Counted from the first letter of the stretch, positions 33,160-43,490 are shown. The stretch is DNA of 64,000 bases from Paenibacillus methanolicus (GCF_008124765.1 NZ_VNHS01000005.1:372001-436000), one strand, 5' to 3'. Notes: generated from the letters alone by a model not told the origin. Program-made: numbers and translations.

Positions 33160-34485
33160 ATGAGAAGGTTGTCTGTTCACGGATTTCGGCTGCTGCTTGT
33201 CGCGTTCATGCTTGTCGGTTATGCAGGACCGTATGCTCCCAAAGCGTCCGCCGCCGGCGAGTCGATCGCCGCGATCGAGAGCAACGCGTCGTACCATTCG
33301 CGCCGGACGTTCGGCATCGGGCTGTACGACGGCGTGGCGAACAAGACGTTCATCGCGTACAGCGGCCCGGAGATGGATGTGTATGTCAAAGCTTACAATC
33401 ATGCGTCGCAAAGCTGGGAAGCCGCGGTGAAGGTGTACGACTGGAACGATTCCTCCCAGTTCGCTTATCACGATTATCCGACGATGGTGCTGCTGCCGGA
33501 CGGGAAACTGGGCATCTTCGCGCTCGATCACGCCGTGTCGGCTTATCTCATCAAGGCGCCGACGGCCCATTCCCTGAGCGGAACGTGGACGCGGACGCAG
33601 ATCAGTACCGACAAAAATACGTATCCGATGCCGATCGTATCCGGGCAATCGGTCTACCTGTTCTACTCGCGCAACGACGACCTGACGCATCCGTATCGCA
33701 CCTACCGGTACACCAAGTCGACCGACAACGGCGCGACTTGGTCCGCGCCGGTCACGGCCATCGACAGCGGCAAGACCGCGGACAAATTCAGCGAGGTGTA
33801 CGCGTACGGCGTGGCCGAGAAGGACGGCAAAATCTACGTGACCTGGTCGATGGCCGGCGGAGCGGGCGGTCATAACCAGGCGTCGCGCCATCTGTATCTC
33901 GCTTATCTGGATACGGCGACCGGACAGATGCATAACGCCGGCGGACAAAGCATGGGCAGCGTCGTGAACGAGCCGGACCTCGCCGCATGCCTCGTCGTGA
34001 GCGCGGAGCCGGACACCGCGAGCGCCAATTACGGTGCCCGGCATCCGATCTCGAATTCGGCGCCTTCGGTGACCAAAGACGGCAAGGTCGTCGTCGCTTA
34101 CGGGCAGCAGAATGCGGACGGGACGTCCGCGATCCGTCTGGCCGCCTTCGCCTCCGGCGCTTGGACCGTACGGACGGCGGATGCCGCGGCGGGCGGCTTC
34201 ACGGATGTCGTGAAGGCCGGCGCGGGCACGAACGAATTCGAGGTGTTGTACGCGAGCGCGGACGGCGATTCGCTCGTTAGCAAGAAGACGACCGACCTCG
34301 GCGCGAGCTGGACGTCGCTGTATACGCTCGCCGTGCCGTTCGGACCGGGCAACGCGGACTCGATCGTCTATGCGAATTATATCGAGCAGCGGCAGGGGAT
34401 CCGCGTCGTCGGCGCGACGATCAACGTCGCCGAGCGGCAGACGGATTATACGGGCAAATGGAACGTGTTCGCGATTAAACAGTAA
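33160..34485 (+). CDS. Secreted BNR-repeat (BNR_4-like) protein, possible polysaccharide-active enzyme
   Basis: A 441-residue exported protein with a signal peptide (residues 1-33, cleavage after ASA) and a single beta-propeller. Family cues are FAYHDYPTMVLLPDG near residues 103-117, where a histidine sits as in the BNR_4/PL24-25 group, a propeller strand STDNGATWSAP near 190, and YVTWSMAGG near 228. BNR_4 proteins include ulvan and related lyases and rhamnosidases, but many members are uncharacterised. GGAGGG precedes ATG 33160. Position beside an importer, lyases and a sulfatase favours a role on acidic polysaccharide. The activity is not proven. Confidence 0.75.
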   Translation: MRRLSVHGFRLLLVAFMLVGYAGPYAPKASAAGESIAAIESNASYHSRRTFGIGLYDGVANKTFIAYSGPEMDVYVKAYNHASQSWEAAVKVYDWNDSSQFAYHDYPTMVLLPDGKLGIFALDHAVSAYLIKAPTAHSLSGTWTRTQISTDKNTYPMPIVSGQSVYLFYSRNDDLTHPYRTYRYTKSTDNGATWSAPVTAIDSGKTADKFSEVYAYGVAEKDGKIYVTWSMAGGAGGHNQASRHLYLAYLDTATGQMHNAGGQSMGSVVNEPDLAACLVVSAEPDTASANYGARHPISNSAPSVTKDGKVVVAYGQQNADGTSAIRLAAFASGAWTVRTADAAAGGFTDVVKAGAGTNEFEVLYASADGDSLVSKKTTDLGASWTSLYTLAVPFGPGNADSIVYANYIEQRQGIRVVGATINVAERQTDYTGKWNVFAIKQ

Positions 34486-34501
34486 CGATAGCATCGACTA
34501 C

Positions 34502-34557
34502 GCTTGCCCGGCAGGGACCGACGACAGTCGGATTACCCTACCGGGCAAGTTGTTTTC
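34502..34557 (+). terminator. Intrinsic terminator after BNR gene
   Basis: CTTGCCCGG (34503-34511) pairs with CCGGGCAAG (34541-34549). Inner GGG/CCC and CCGAC/GTCGG pairs extend it, and TTGTTTT follows. It separates the BNR gene from the importer operon. Confidence 0.85.
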
Positions 34558-34633
34558 CTACGCTCCCATTTGGCGCGAATCGAGCTATGCTAAGGATGTA
34601 CCGCACAGATTAGATCGAGGGGATGGTTGCACG

Positions 34634-36040
34634 ATGAAGAGAGGATTCCGACAATCGCTTGCCGTGCTGGCAGGGTTATCGCTTGTCTTGACCGCGGCGG
34701 GCTGCGGCAATGCCGGCAATGGAGGCGACGGCAATGCCAATACGTCCGAGAAGCCGGCCAATGCGAACGCGGCGCAGAACCAAGGCGAGAAGGAAAAGAC
34801 GAAGCTCGTCTATTGGACCTACCAGCGCCACGACGCCGAATATATCAAGCAGAAGATCCAGCAGTTCAACGAGACGAACGAAGCCAACATCGAAGTGGAA
34901 ATGACGATGATGGCGGAGAACTATCCGCAGTCGCTCGACCTCGCCTTCACGAGCGATCAGGCGCCCGACGTGTTCGCCACGCAGCGCCCGGCCGAATTTT
35001 ACGCCAAAGGTTATTTCGAGCCGCTCAACGGGTACTTGACCGACGAGCTGAAATCGAAATTCGGCAGCTTTCTGAGAGAAGGCAGCAACAAGTTCGAGGA
35101 CAACGTCATCTCGCTGCCGAACGTCGGCAATACGATACGGCTCGTCTACAACGTGGACATGTTCGAGAAGGCGGGTCTACAGCCGCCCAAATCGCTCGAC
35201 GAGATGGTTGCCGCCGCCAAGAAAATCACCGAGATCGGCAAGCCGGACGGCATCTACGGCTGGTCGCTTCCGTACAAGAGCCCGTCCAGCGCGCTCGACC
35301 GGTCCGCGGCCAAGATCGCCGAGATGAACGGCTTCCACCGTTCCGGCTTCGATTTCAAGACCGCGAAGTACGATTTCTCCGGCTGGAAGCCGATTATCGA
35401 AGCGTTCCGCCAGATGAGCGCGGACGGCAGCGTACTGCCGGGCTCCGAGTCGCTCGACATGGACCCGATGCGGGCGCAGTTCGCGGAGGGCAAGATCGGC
35501 ATGTACATCTCGTACTCGACCGAAGCGGGCGTCTACAACACGCAATTCCCGCCGAAAATCCGCTGGGACGCGACCCTCGTGCCGACGATCGACGGCGGCG
35601 AGGCGAAGGGCGCGATCGATCCGGCCGCGAGCGCCTGGCTGTCCATGAGCAGCGAGTCCAAGCACAAGGAAGCGGCATGGACCTTCATGAGCTACATGTA
35701 CCAGGACGAGATTATGCGCGGCTACCACGAGAGCGGCCTCGGCATCTCCGTGCTGCCTCACATTCTCGAAGGCGCCAAGGAGCCGAGCACGCCGGGCATT
35801 CAGAACTTCCTGCCGACCGAATACGACGCCGCTTGGCCAGTCGAGCCGCAGGGCATCGTGCCGGAGGGCAAAACGTGGCAAGAGCAGTTCACGCGCTACA
35901 TTCTGGGCGGCGGTAACCTGGACGAAACGATCGGCGAATTGAACGCGAGTTACAACGCGGCGCTGGACAAAGCGGTCGCCGGCGGCGCCGTCACCGTGAC
36001 GCCGGACCCGAGCTTCGATCCGGCGGCGCTGCGCAAATAA
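34634..36040 (+). CDS. CUT1-type ABC importer substrate-binding lipoprotein (lyase locus)
   Basis: A 468-residue family 1 solute-binding lipoprotein. It has lipobox TAAGC at about residues 20-24, a Gly/Asn spacer, then a domain beginning KLVYWTYQRHDAEYI. GAGGGG precedes the start by 14 bases, and an ATGG in between is not in frame. A TATGCT -10-like box at 34586 resembles the one before the 15328 gene. It heads importer, kinase, regulator and lyase genes, so the ligand is probably an oligosaccharide released by the lyases. Confidence 0.95.
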   Translation: MKRGFRQSLAVLAGLSLVLTAAGCGNAGNGGDGNANTSEKPANANAAQNQGEKEKTKLVYWTYQRHDAEYIKQKIQQFNETNEANIEVEMTMMAENYPQSLDLAFTSDQAPDVFATQRPAEFYAKGYFEPLNGYLTDELKSKFGSFLREGSNKFEDNVISLPNVGNTIRLVYNVDMFEKAGLQPPKSLDEMVAAAKKITEIGKPDGIYGWSLPYKSPSSALDRSAAKIAEMNGFHRSGFDFKTAKYDFSGWKPIIEAFRQMSADGSVLPGSESLDMDPMRAQFAEGKIGMYISYSTEAGVYNTQFPPKIRWDATLVPTIDGGEAKGAIDPAASAWLSMSSESKHKEAAWTFMSYMYQDEIMRGYHESGLGISVLPHILEGAKEPSTPGIQNFLPTEYDAAWPVEPQGIVPEGKTWQEQFTRYILGGGNLDETIGELNASYNAALDKAVAGGAVTVTPDPSFDPAALRK

Positions 36041-36074
36041 GCCGAGCCGGCTCATCAAGCGAATGGAGGCTGCC

Positions 36075-36971
36075 ATGAATCGAAAATGGAAGCATCATGC
36101 GGAAGCCTATCTGTACATCTCCCCGAGCGTGATCTTGACGGTCGCGCTCGGCATTTATCCGATCCTCTGGGCTTTGCGCTACATGTTCTACGACTACAAG
36201 GGGTACGGCGAAGCGACGTTCGTCGGGCTTTACAATTTCAGACGCCTGTTCCGTGACGAATACTTGTGGGACGCGATCTGGAACACGTTCGTATTCGCGG
36301 GGGGCAAAATGCTGCTGACGCTGCCGGTTGCCCTCCTTCTCGCCGTCATCTTGAACGGCAAATTGAAAGGCCGTAATCTGCTGCGCGGCATTTATTTCAT
36401 GCCGACGATCTTCAGCACCGCGGTGATGGCCGTCGTATTCTACATCATATTCAACACGTACAACGGATTGCTCAACCAGCTGCTGAAGCTGGCCGGCCTG
36501 CCGACGCTGGAGTGGCTGGGCACCGAATACGCGATGCTTACCTGCATCCTGATCGCCGCTTGGGGCGGCATCGGCAACTATATGCTGCTGTTCTTGGCCG
36601 GCCTGCAGGGGATTCCGAAGGACGTGTACGAGAGCGCCGAATTAGACGGGGCGACCGGCGCGCGCCGCTTCTGGTCGATCACGATTCCGATGCTCGGGCC
36701 CGTGCTCAACATCATCATGATGCTGGCGATCATGAGCGCGCTGGAGAGCTACGAAGCGATTATGGTGCTGACGGGCGGCGGTCCTTCGGGCGCGACGGAG
36801 GTCATGCACCTGTACTTGTACAAGCTGCTGTTCCCGGTCTCGACCGGCGAATCGATGGCGCAGGATATCGGCTACGGCTCGGCCGTGGCGATGCTGCTGG
36901 CGCTCATCGTCGGCGCGATCACCGGCATTTATCTGTACCTATCCCGCAAGCTGAACGACGTTCATTCCTGA
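36075..36971 (+). CDS. CUT1 sugar ABC importer permease (MalF/LplB-like)
   Basis: A 298-residue six-helix permease with EAA loop VYESAELDGATGARRFWSI near residues 188-206. ATG 36075 follows GGAGGC by four bases. The earlier ATG at 36063 would overlap that ribosome site. It pairs with the following permease. Confidence 0.95.
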   Translation: MNRKWKHHAEAYLYISPSVILTVALGIYPILWALRYMFYDYKGYGEATFVGLYNFRRLFRDEYLWDAIWNTFVFAGGKMLLTLPVALLLAVILNGKLKGRNLLRGIYFMPTIFSTAVMAVVFYIIFNTYNGLLNQLLKLAGLPTLEWLGTEYAMLTCILIAAWGGIGNYMLLFLAGLQGIPKDVYESAELDGATGARRFWSITIPMLGPVLNIIMMLAIMSALESYEAIMVLTGGGPSGATEVMHLYLYKLLFPVSTGESMAQDIGYGSAVAMLLALIVGAITGIYLYLSRKLNDVHS

Positions 36972-36989
36972 CCGAGAGGAGCAAGCCGC

Positions 36990-37820
36990 ATGAAGCGAAT
37001 GACCGGACGCCTGCTGATGTGGGCGTTTCTCCTGACGGCGGCGGCGCTGCTGCTGCTGCCGATCGGGCTGGCCGTACTCGGCTCCTTGAAGACGAACCAG
37101 GAGCTGACTGCCGGTACCGCGATCCTCCCGCAAGCCTGGCAATTCGACAATTACGGGTATACGTGGAAGGAAGCGAAATTCTCCGTATACGTGTGGAATA
37201 GCGTGATCTACAGCGTCGGCGCGACGCTGACGACGCTCGCCGTCTGCGCCTTGGCCGCTTATGCGGCCGCGCGCAAGACGTTCCCCGGCCGCAAGCTGAT
37301 GCTCGCCGTCTATTCGGCCATGATGTTCATCCATATGGGCGTGCTGACGCTGAAGCCGGCGTATCAGCTGATGGTGGAGCTTGGCCTGCACAAATCGGTC
37401 TTCGGCTTGATCATCATGATGACCGGCGCGGGCGGCACGACCTTCTTTATCTTGTATGCCTTTATCCGCGGCATCTCGAGAGATCTCGACGAGGCGGCGA
37501 TGATCGACGGCGCCGGATCGTTCTATATTTTCTCGCGCATTATCCTGCCGCTCTGCACGCCGGCGCTCGGCGTCGTCGCTTTGTTCGCCTTCCGGGGCGC
37601 CTGGAACAACTATATTCTCCCGCTCGTCTTTACGATGTCGCAGCCGGATCTGCAGCCGCTCACGGTTGGGCTGGCGAACATCCGCTACGGCTTCGGCGGC
37701 GCGGTCCAAAGCCATCTCATGCTGGCCGGGGCATGCATCTCGATGATTCCGATGCTGCTCATCTACGTGCTGGCCAACAAGTCTTTCGTTCAAATGAACG
37801 TCGGCGCATTAAAAGGTTGA
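36990..37820 (+). CDS. CUT1 sugar ABC importer permease (MalG-like)
   Basis: A 276-residue six-helix permease with EAA loop DLDEAAMIDGAGSFYIFSRI near residues 164-183 and C-terminal VQMNVGALKG. It starts 18 bases after the first permease with GAGAGGAG upstream. It completes a CUT1 importer without ATPase. The YesM-type kinase gene follows 60 bases later, in the same direction. Confidence 0.95.
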   Translation: MKRMTGRLLMWAFLLTAAALLLLPIGLAVLGSLKTNQELTAGTAILPQAWQFDNYGYTWKEAKFSVYVWNSVIYSVGATLTTLAVCALAAYAAARKTFPGRKLMLAVYSAMMFIHMGVLTLKPAYQLMVELGLHKSVFGLIIMMTGAGGTTFFILYAFIRGISRDLDEAAMIDGAGSFYIFSRIILPLCTPALGVVALFAFRGAWNNYILPLVFTMSQPDLQPLTVGLANIRYGFGGAVQSHLMLAGACISMIPMLLIYVLANKSFVQMNVGALKG

Positions 37821-37880
37821 TCGAATCGAAAGGCCCGTGCTACCATCAGGAGCAAAACCTACGGCGAGGCGGGGATCGAA

Positions 37881-39641
37881 ATGGGCGTATTCTACAAAAT
37901 GTCTCTGCGGCAGCGCATCTGGCTGGCTTTTATCCTGATCGTCTCGGTCGTCATTCTGGCGACCGGGGTGCTGGCGTACCATATCGCCTCCGGCGTATCC
38001 GAGCAGAATGCGCTGCGGCTCAGCCAAGATACGCTCAACAAGACGTCTCAAGCGTTGGACGAGAAGCTTCGGAACATTAAGACGTCCGTGTTCTCGATGA
38101 TGATGAACATGGATTACCGGCGGGCGGTGGGGCTTGAGGCGTCGTCGGATTTTCAGAACTACTACACCCATTTGTCCGCGCTCCAATCCGTGTTCGTCCA
38201 GCTTCGGCTGGTGGAGCCGCTGATCGATTCCATCCTCGTCGAGACGCCGGACGGGCAGTATTACGAGAATTCGCAAATCGCGATTCCCCGGCAATCGTTC
38301 TACGCAACGCCGCTCTACGAGCAGGTGAAAACGCTTAACGCCGAGCACGTCGAGCTATGGGTCGGCGGGCATCAAGACCCGTTCTACAACGATCCGGACG
38401 AAATGATCTCCTTCGTGACCGAAGGGGCCATGAACCAAGTGTCCAAAAATAGGTATGTGGTGGCGAACGTGAAGGTGAGCGAACTGCGCAAATACATCAA
38501 CCGCTATATCGGCTGGAATCAGGGGCGGTTCATGCTGCTGACGGCCGGCGGCGATCCGGTATTCGCGGAGGATGGCGCCCAGTTCCCGGGCTTCTCGCGG
38601 GATGAGGCGGTTCGGGAGGCGCTGCTGCGGGACGCGGGCAATTTCGACTATTCATCCGGCGGCGAGACCTATTCGGTCAATTACCGGAGGCTCGATTCGG
38701 CCAAGGACTGGGTACTCTTCAGCGTCCTGCCCAAGTCCGGCCTCCTCGAGCGGCTGGGGAATCTCAAGTGGGTCATCCTCGGCTTCATGCTCGCCTGCCT
38801 GCTCGTATCGGGCCTCATCGCGCGTTTCTTGACCCGCTTGCTCCTCCGTCCGCTGACGCGCCTGCAGGCGGTCATCCGGCGAGTGGAGCAGAGCGACTTG
38901 ACCGTTCGCTTCGACAGTCCTTACCAGGACGAGATTTCGCAGGTCGGCTCCCGGTTCAACCGGATGCTGGACGAGATCAACCGCCTGTTCCGGGAAGTGA
39001 AGGAGGCGGAGACGGAGAAGCGCCGGTCGGAGCTGAAGGCGATGCAGGCGCAGATCGATCCGCATTTTCTATACAACACGCTCAACACGATTTATTGGAA
39101 AAGCCAACTTCAGGAGCACGAGCACGTCCAGCATATGGTGCTGTCGCTCTCCCGGCTGTTCCAGCTCGGCCTGAACAAGGGCCGGGAGCAGACGACGCTG
39201 GCCAACGAGATCGCGCACGTCACGCAGTATTTGGATATTCAACGGCAATGCTACGCGTCGTTGTTCGACTATCGGATCGAGGTGGACGAAGCGGTGGAGC
39301 GGCAGCGGCCGATTCTGAAAATCCTGCTGCAGCCGCTCGTGGAAAATTCGATTCTCCACGGGTTCCGGAACCGGAAGGACGGCGGCTTCATTCGAATCGG
39401 CATCGACGTTCACGGGGACGGCGGCCTCGCGCTCGAGGTCGAGGACAACGGCGAAGGGTTCGACGCCGCGCCGCCGGAAGAAGGGCAGGAGCCGAGCGGC
39501 TACGCGCTTCACAATGTCCGGAAGCGGCTCGGTCTCGAATACGGCGACGAGGCCGAGCTGCGGGTGCGGAGCGAACCGGGCGTTCGAACCGTCATCACGA
39601 TGATCATACCGGCACGCCGGGACTGGAGGGAAGCAGGATGA
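37881..39641 (+). CDS. YesM-type sensor histidine kinase (lyase locus)
   Basis: A 586-residue membrane kinase with helix 1 (about 13-35), an extracytoplasmic sensor (about 36-290), helix 2 (about 295-318), HAMP (about 318-370), His_kinase box QIDPHFLYNTLNTIYW near residue 393, N box PLVENSILHGF near 490 and G box DNGEGF near 525. Unlike the usual NPHF, the box reads DPHF, a conservative change. The stop overlaps the regulator start as ATGA. It is expected to sense an extracellular saccharide and drive the local regulator. Confidence 0.95.
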   Translation: MGVFYKMSLRQRIWLAFILIVSVVILATGVLAYHIASGVSEQNALRLSQDTLNKTSQALDEKLRNIKTSVFSMMMNMDYRRAVGLEASSDFQNYYTHLSALQSVFVQLRLVEPLIDSILVETPDGQYYENSQIAIPRQSFYATPLYEQVKTLNAEHVELWVGGHQDPFYNDPDEMISFVTEGAMNQVSKNRYVVANVKVSELRKYINRYIGWNQGRFMLLTAGGDPVFAEDGAQFPGFSRDEAVREALLRDAGNFDYSSGGETYSVNYRRLDSAKDWVLFSVLPKSGLLERLGNLKWVILGFMLACLLVSGLIARFLTRLLLRPLTRLQAVIRRVEQSDLTVRFDSPYQDEISQVGSRFNRMLDEINRLFREVKEAETEKRRSELKAMQAQIDPHFLYNTLNTIYWKSQLQEHEHVQHMVLSLSRLFQLGLNKGREQTTLANEIAHVTQYLDIQRQCYASLFDYRIEVDEAVERQRPILKILLQPLVENSILHGFRNRKDGGFIRIGIDVHGDGGLALEVEDNGEGFDAAPPEEGQEPSGYALHNVRKRLGLEYGDEAELRVRSEPGVRTVITMIIPARRDWREAG

Positions 39642-41260
39642 CGTTGCCTTGGAGCTTGTGCGTTATCGACGATATCGCGGCCGTAATTGACGGCATATCC
39701 CGCAGCGTCCGGTGGGAGGAGCACGGTATTGCGCTGGCCGGCACCGCGACGGACGGCGAAGAAGGATGGCGGCTGATCGAGCGGACGGTACCGGACATCG
39801 TCATTACCGACATTCGCATGCCCAAGCTGGACGGCATGGCGCTGACGGAACGGGTGAAGGCCCGGTTCCCGAGGTGCAAAATCATATTCATCACCGGCTT
39901 CACCGATTTTGAATACGCCCAGCAGGCGCTCAAGTTAGGCGCGTTCGATTTCATAGCCAAGCCGTTCTCGCTCGGCGAGATCGTGGAGGCCGTCCTGAAG
40001 GCGAGAGCGGCGCTGGAAGCGGAGCGCGGCGAGCTGGACAAGCGACGGGAGCTGGAGCAGCGGGTGCAGGCGAGCCTGCCGACGCTTCGGCGGGAGTTCA
40101 TGCAGACGCTAATGCACCATCGGGGGAGCGAGGCGGCCGTCGCGGAGCGGTGGCGATTCCTGGATATCCCGCTCGCGCCGGCGAACCTGATCGTCATGGC
40201 GATCGAGATCGACGCGTTCGAGGAGCGCCGTCTCGCGATGCCCGCGCAGGAGGCGGAGCTGCTGCGGTTCACGCTCCAGAACATCGTGGAGGAGACGATC
40301 GCGGGCTACGCGGCGGGCATCGTCTTCCGCGAGACGATGGACAGGTTCGTCGCCGTCTTCAACGAGGCGGAAGGCATCTCTCCCATGGAGATCGCGGAGC
40401 AATGCTGCCGGAATATCGCCACCCATTCGCGCTTCACCGTGTCGATCGGCGTCGGCCTGATCGCCGCGGGCGTGGAAGAGCTGGCGGACGCGTACCGGCA
40501 GGCGCTGGACGCGCTGTCGTACCATTTCTATACGGGCGGCAATGGGGCGCTCGGCTACGAGGATGCGGGAGCGGCAGACCGGGGGCGCGCCCATGGCACG
40601 CTCGAGGGGGAGACGGAGCTGCTATACAGCATACGCTGCGGCAACGCGGAGAAGGCGTCGCTGCTGTTGAATCGGCTGTTCGCGGAGCATGCGGCGGCAA
40701 GCGAGCGGCCGGAACCGGATTATATGATCAGCGTCTACGACGAGCTTGCCTTTATGATGGCGCGGGTGCTGCAGGAGATCGTGCCGCAGGGCGACGCGGC
40801 GGAGCTGGTCCGGCAGGTCCGGGAGCGGCCGATGTCCGGCGCGAGAACGATCCGCAAGGAGCAGGAGCGGCTCACCAGGCTGAGCGGCGAATGCTGCCGG
40901 CTGATCGAGCGGATGCGAGCCGGCGAGGCTTCCACGATCATCGAGCAATCGGTCCGCTATATACGCGAGCATCTGAGCGAGGAGCTGACCGTGCAGAACG
41001 GCGCGAAGCAGGTCCATCTCAGCCCGAGTTATTTCGCCAACCTGTTCAAGAAAACGACGGGTATGCCGTACATGCAGTTCGTGACGCAGGAGCGGGTGGA
41101 GCTGGCCAAGAAGATGCTGCTGGACGGCTACCAGGTGCAAGAGGTGACGCATGCGACGGGCTACGGGGACCGGCGGTATTTCAGCGAGGTGTTCAAGAAG
41201 CTGACCGGCGCGACGCCGACGGAATTCCGGGCGTCCATGATGGCCGGGAAACCGGAATAA
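39638..41260 (+). CDS. YesN-type AraC-family response regulator (lyase locus)
   Basis: A 540-residue regulator. The receiver domain has D11-D12, phospho-acceptor D58 in VITDIRMPKLDG and lysine in IAKPFSLGE. A long GGDEF-like or cyclase-like middle domain follows, and an AraC domain occupies the last 100 residues (HLSPSYFANLFKKTTGMPY, then ATGYGDRRYFSEVFKKLTG). It is translationally coupled to the kinase. Likely targets are the importer upstream and the lyase, cupin and sulfatase genes downstream. Confidence 0.95.
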   Translation: MTLPWSLCVIDDIAAVIDGISRSVRWEEHGIALAGTATDGEEGWRLIERTVPDIVITDIRMPKLDGMALTERVKARFPRCKIIFITGFTDFEYAQQALKLGAFDFIAKPFSLGEIVEAVLKARAALEAERGELDKRRELEQRVQASLPTLRREFMQTLMHHRGSEAAVAERWRFLDIPLAPANLIVMAIEIDAFEERRLAMPAQEAELLRFTLQNIVEETIAGYAAGIVFRETMDRFVAVFNEAEGISPMEIAEQCCRNIATHSRFTVSIGVGLIAAGVEELADAYRQALDALSYHFYTGGNGALGYEDAGAADRGRAHGTLEGETELLYSIRCGNAEKASLLLNRLFAEHAAASERPEPDYMISVYDELAFMMARVLQEIVPQGDAAELVRQVRERPMSGARTIRKEQERLTRLSGECCRLIERMRAGEASTIIEQSVRYIREHLSEELTVQNGAKQVHLSPSYFANLFKKTTGMPYMQFVTQERVELAKKMLLDGYQVQEVTHATGYGDRRYFSEVFKKLTGATPTEFRASMMAGKPE

Positions 41261-41281
41261 CGCGGAGAGAGGAAGTAGGCG

Positions 41282-43417
41282 ATGATGAAAGACCGGCTGC
41301 GCGAGGTGCGCGAGCGGATCGGCTCGCCGGCGTTCGAGGCGGCGTCCGGCGCGCTCCGCGCGGAAGCGGAGGCGCTGCTTCGCTCGGAATACCGGATCGC
41401 GCCAAGAGAGCGGGGCGGCTGGGCGCACCATTATTATTGCCCGGACGACGCATCCCGGCTGACCTTCGATTGGAATCGGCCCGACGAACACGTATGTCTG
41501 CGATGCGGCATTAGCCGGCGCGGCGAGCCGTACGACGGCGCCTGGATATCGCTTGCGCACGGGCGGCTTGGGGCCGGCTTGAAGAGCGCGGCATTGCTAG
41601 GGACCGCGCTTGGCGAGGAGAGGCTGCTCGCCAAGGCGCGGGAGCTGCTCCTCGCGTACGCCGCCGTCTATATCGGCTTCGAGCCGCACGGCGGCATTCC
41701 GTATAACGGACCGGGGAAGCTGTTCCAGCAGACGCTGGACGAAGCGCATTGGATTCTCGACGTCTGCCAAGCGTATTTGTGGCTGCGCGACCGGCTGGCG
41801 GCGGACGATCGGCAGCGAATCGCCGAAGGGGTTCTTCGTCCGTGCGCCGAGTTTCTCGCCGCGCATAAGGAGCGCCAGCTCCACAACCACGCGATGCTCA
41901 TTACGGCCGCGATCGGCATGCTCGGGTTCGCGTTGGACGACGAGCGGCTGACGGCCTGCGGGCTGCAGGGCGAATACGGGCTGTTCGACCAGCTGACGCG
42001 CGGCGTGCTGGAGGATGGTCTCTGGTACGAAGGGGCGTTTCACTACCACTACTACGCGCTGCATCCGGTGCTGCAATACGGTCTTGCCGTCGAAGGGACG
42101 CCTTGGGATATCCGGATGCATCCGTCGATCAAGCGGATGTTCGATTCCCCGCTGGATTACATCGGGCCGGACGGGGTCTTCCCGTCGCTCAACGACGCCA
42201 GCTCGATCGCCGCGATCGGCAGCTTCGCGCCGTATTACGAGATTGCGCACGACTGGTACGGCGAGCCGGTCTATGCGGACTATCTGCGGCTTGCTTACGG
42301 AATCGGGGACGGCGAGGAGGCGGGCGGTCCGTACGTTCCCGTGCCGCGAAGCTCCGTCTACAGCCTGCTGTGCGGCGCCGACTTGACGGTTTCGAAGGAC
42401 GGAGAACGAGCGGGCGGAATGCCGCCCGGCAGATCGATGCGCGAGCGGATGCGCGCTTCGCGTTCGTCGGCAGGCAGCGGTCTGACCAAGCTGGTCAACG
42501 CGCGGTCGTGGCAGCTGATCGTCAAACACAGCCCGTTCAGCGGCGAGCACGATCACATGGACCGGCTCGGGCTATCTCTGCGGCGGGGAACGGAGTCGCT
42601 CCTGGCCGATCCCGGCACGACCGCCTACGGCGTGCCGATTCATTACGGTTGGCTGAAGCATACGTATTCCCATCAGACGGTTGCGCTGGACGGGAAAGAC
42701 CAGCCGCCAGCGGACGGCCGCAGACTCGGCTGGGGACGGGAGACATGGGGCGAATGGGTCGCCTCCGCCGTCGATTGGACCGAGCCGGGTTACCGGATGA
42801 AGCCGGACATTATACTCCCGCCGGAGCTGTGTCCTTGGGACGCGGAGGCGTACCGGGATGCGTCCGTCGTCCGCGTGAACGCGCTGCTCGGAGACGCGTT
42901 CCTGGACATCGTCCGGGTCCGCGTGCCCGATCAACGCACGATCGACTTGTTGTACCATATCGACGGGGAGCTTTCGCGGCCGGCCGGCGCGGGCGACGCG
43001 TCTTTCGCGGGCGTCTTCTGCGAGCTGGATTCGACGCTCTTCGAATCGCCGCTGCTGCTCGGGGACGAGGGGCAGACCGAGCTGCGCTGGGAGCTTGCGA
43101 GCGGGCATTGGCTGCAGGGCAGCTGGTGCTCGCGTGAAGTTCGGCGCATCTGCGCCCGGACGCCGGGCAATCCGCCCGATACGCGTCGTCAATCGCTCGT
43201 GCAGCGGGTGAACATCGCGGGGGAGGCGACATTCGTCAACCTGTTCCGTTATTCGGAAACGAACGCCTGGGCGCAGACGTCCGCGGTGCGAGTTGCGGAG
43301 GCGGATACGCCGGGGCGGTTGATCGTGCAATTCGCGGCGGACGGCGAAGAGCGGCGGTTCATCGTCCGGTTAAGTGATATGGAAGCAAGCATGCGTTTGG
43401 AAGAAGAAAGGGATTAA
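41282..43417 (+). CDS. Heparinase II/III-like polysaccharide lyase, cytoplasmic
   Basis: A 711-residue protein without signal peptide. It has an N-terminal (alpha/alpha) toroid (about residues 50-350) and a C-terminal beta-sandwich heparinase II/III domain. Key segments are a cysteine motif CPDD...CLRCG near residues 50-78, LHNHAML near 200, EGAFHYHYYALHP near 250 (candidate catalytic Tyr/His) and SGEHDHMDRLGLSL near 419. Such lyases cleave uronic-acid-linked oligosaccharides by beta-elimination. With no signal it should act on imported oligomers. Heparin/heparan-type, hyaluronan, alginate and other uronates are all possible. It lies 21 bases after the regulator gene. Confidence 0.85.
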   Translation: MMKDRLREVRERIGSPAFEAASGALRAEAEALLRSEYRIAPRERGGWAHHYYCPDDASRLTFDWNRPDEHVCLRCGISRRGEPYDGAWISLAHGRLGAGLKSAALLGTALGEERLLAKARELLLAYAAVYIGFEPHGGIPYNGPGKLFQQTLDEAHWILDVCQAYLWLRDRLAADDRQRIAEGVLRPCAEFLAAHKERQLHNHAMLITAAIGMLGFALDDERLTACGLQGEYGLFDQLTRGVLEDGLWYEGAFHYHYYALHPVLQYGLAVEGTPWDIRMHPSIKRMFDSPLDYIGPDGVFPSLNDASSIAAIGSFAPYYEIAHDWYGEPVYADYLRLAYGIGDGEEAGGPYVPVPRSSVYSLLCGADLTVSKDGERAGGMPPGRSMRERMRASRSSAGSGLTKLVNARSWQLIVKHSPFSGEHDHMDRLGLSLRRGTESLLADPGTTAYGVPIHYGWLKHTYSHQTVALDGKDQPPADGRRLGWGRETWGEWVASAVDWTEPGYRMKPDIILPPELCPWDAEAYRDASVVRVNALLGDAFLDIVRVRVPDQRTIDLLYHIDGELSRPAGAGDASFAGVFCELDSTLFESPLLLGDEGQTELRWELASGHWLQGSWCSREVRRICARTPGNPPDTRRQSLVQRVNIAGEATFVNLFRYSETNAWAQTSAVRVAEADTPGRLIVQFAADGEERRFIVRLSDMEASMRLEEERD

Positions 43418-43490
43418 CGCGGGCAAAGCTTTTCAACCGCCGGATTCGATTCCGGCGATAGTTCACAAATAAAAAGGAGGTCGCGCGAGT

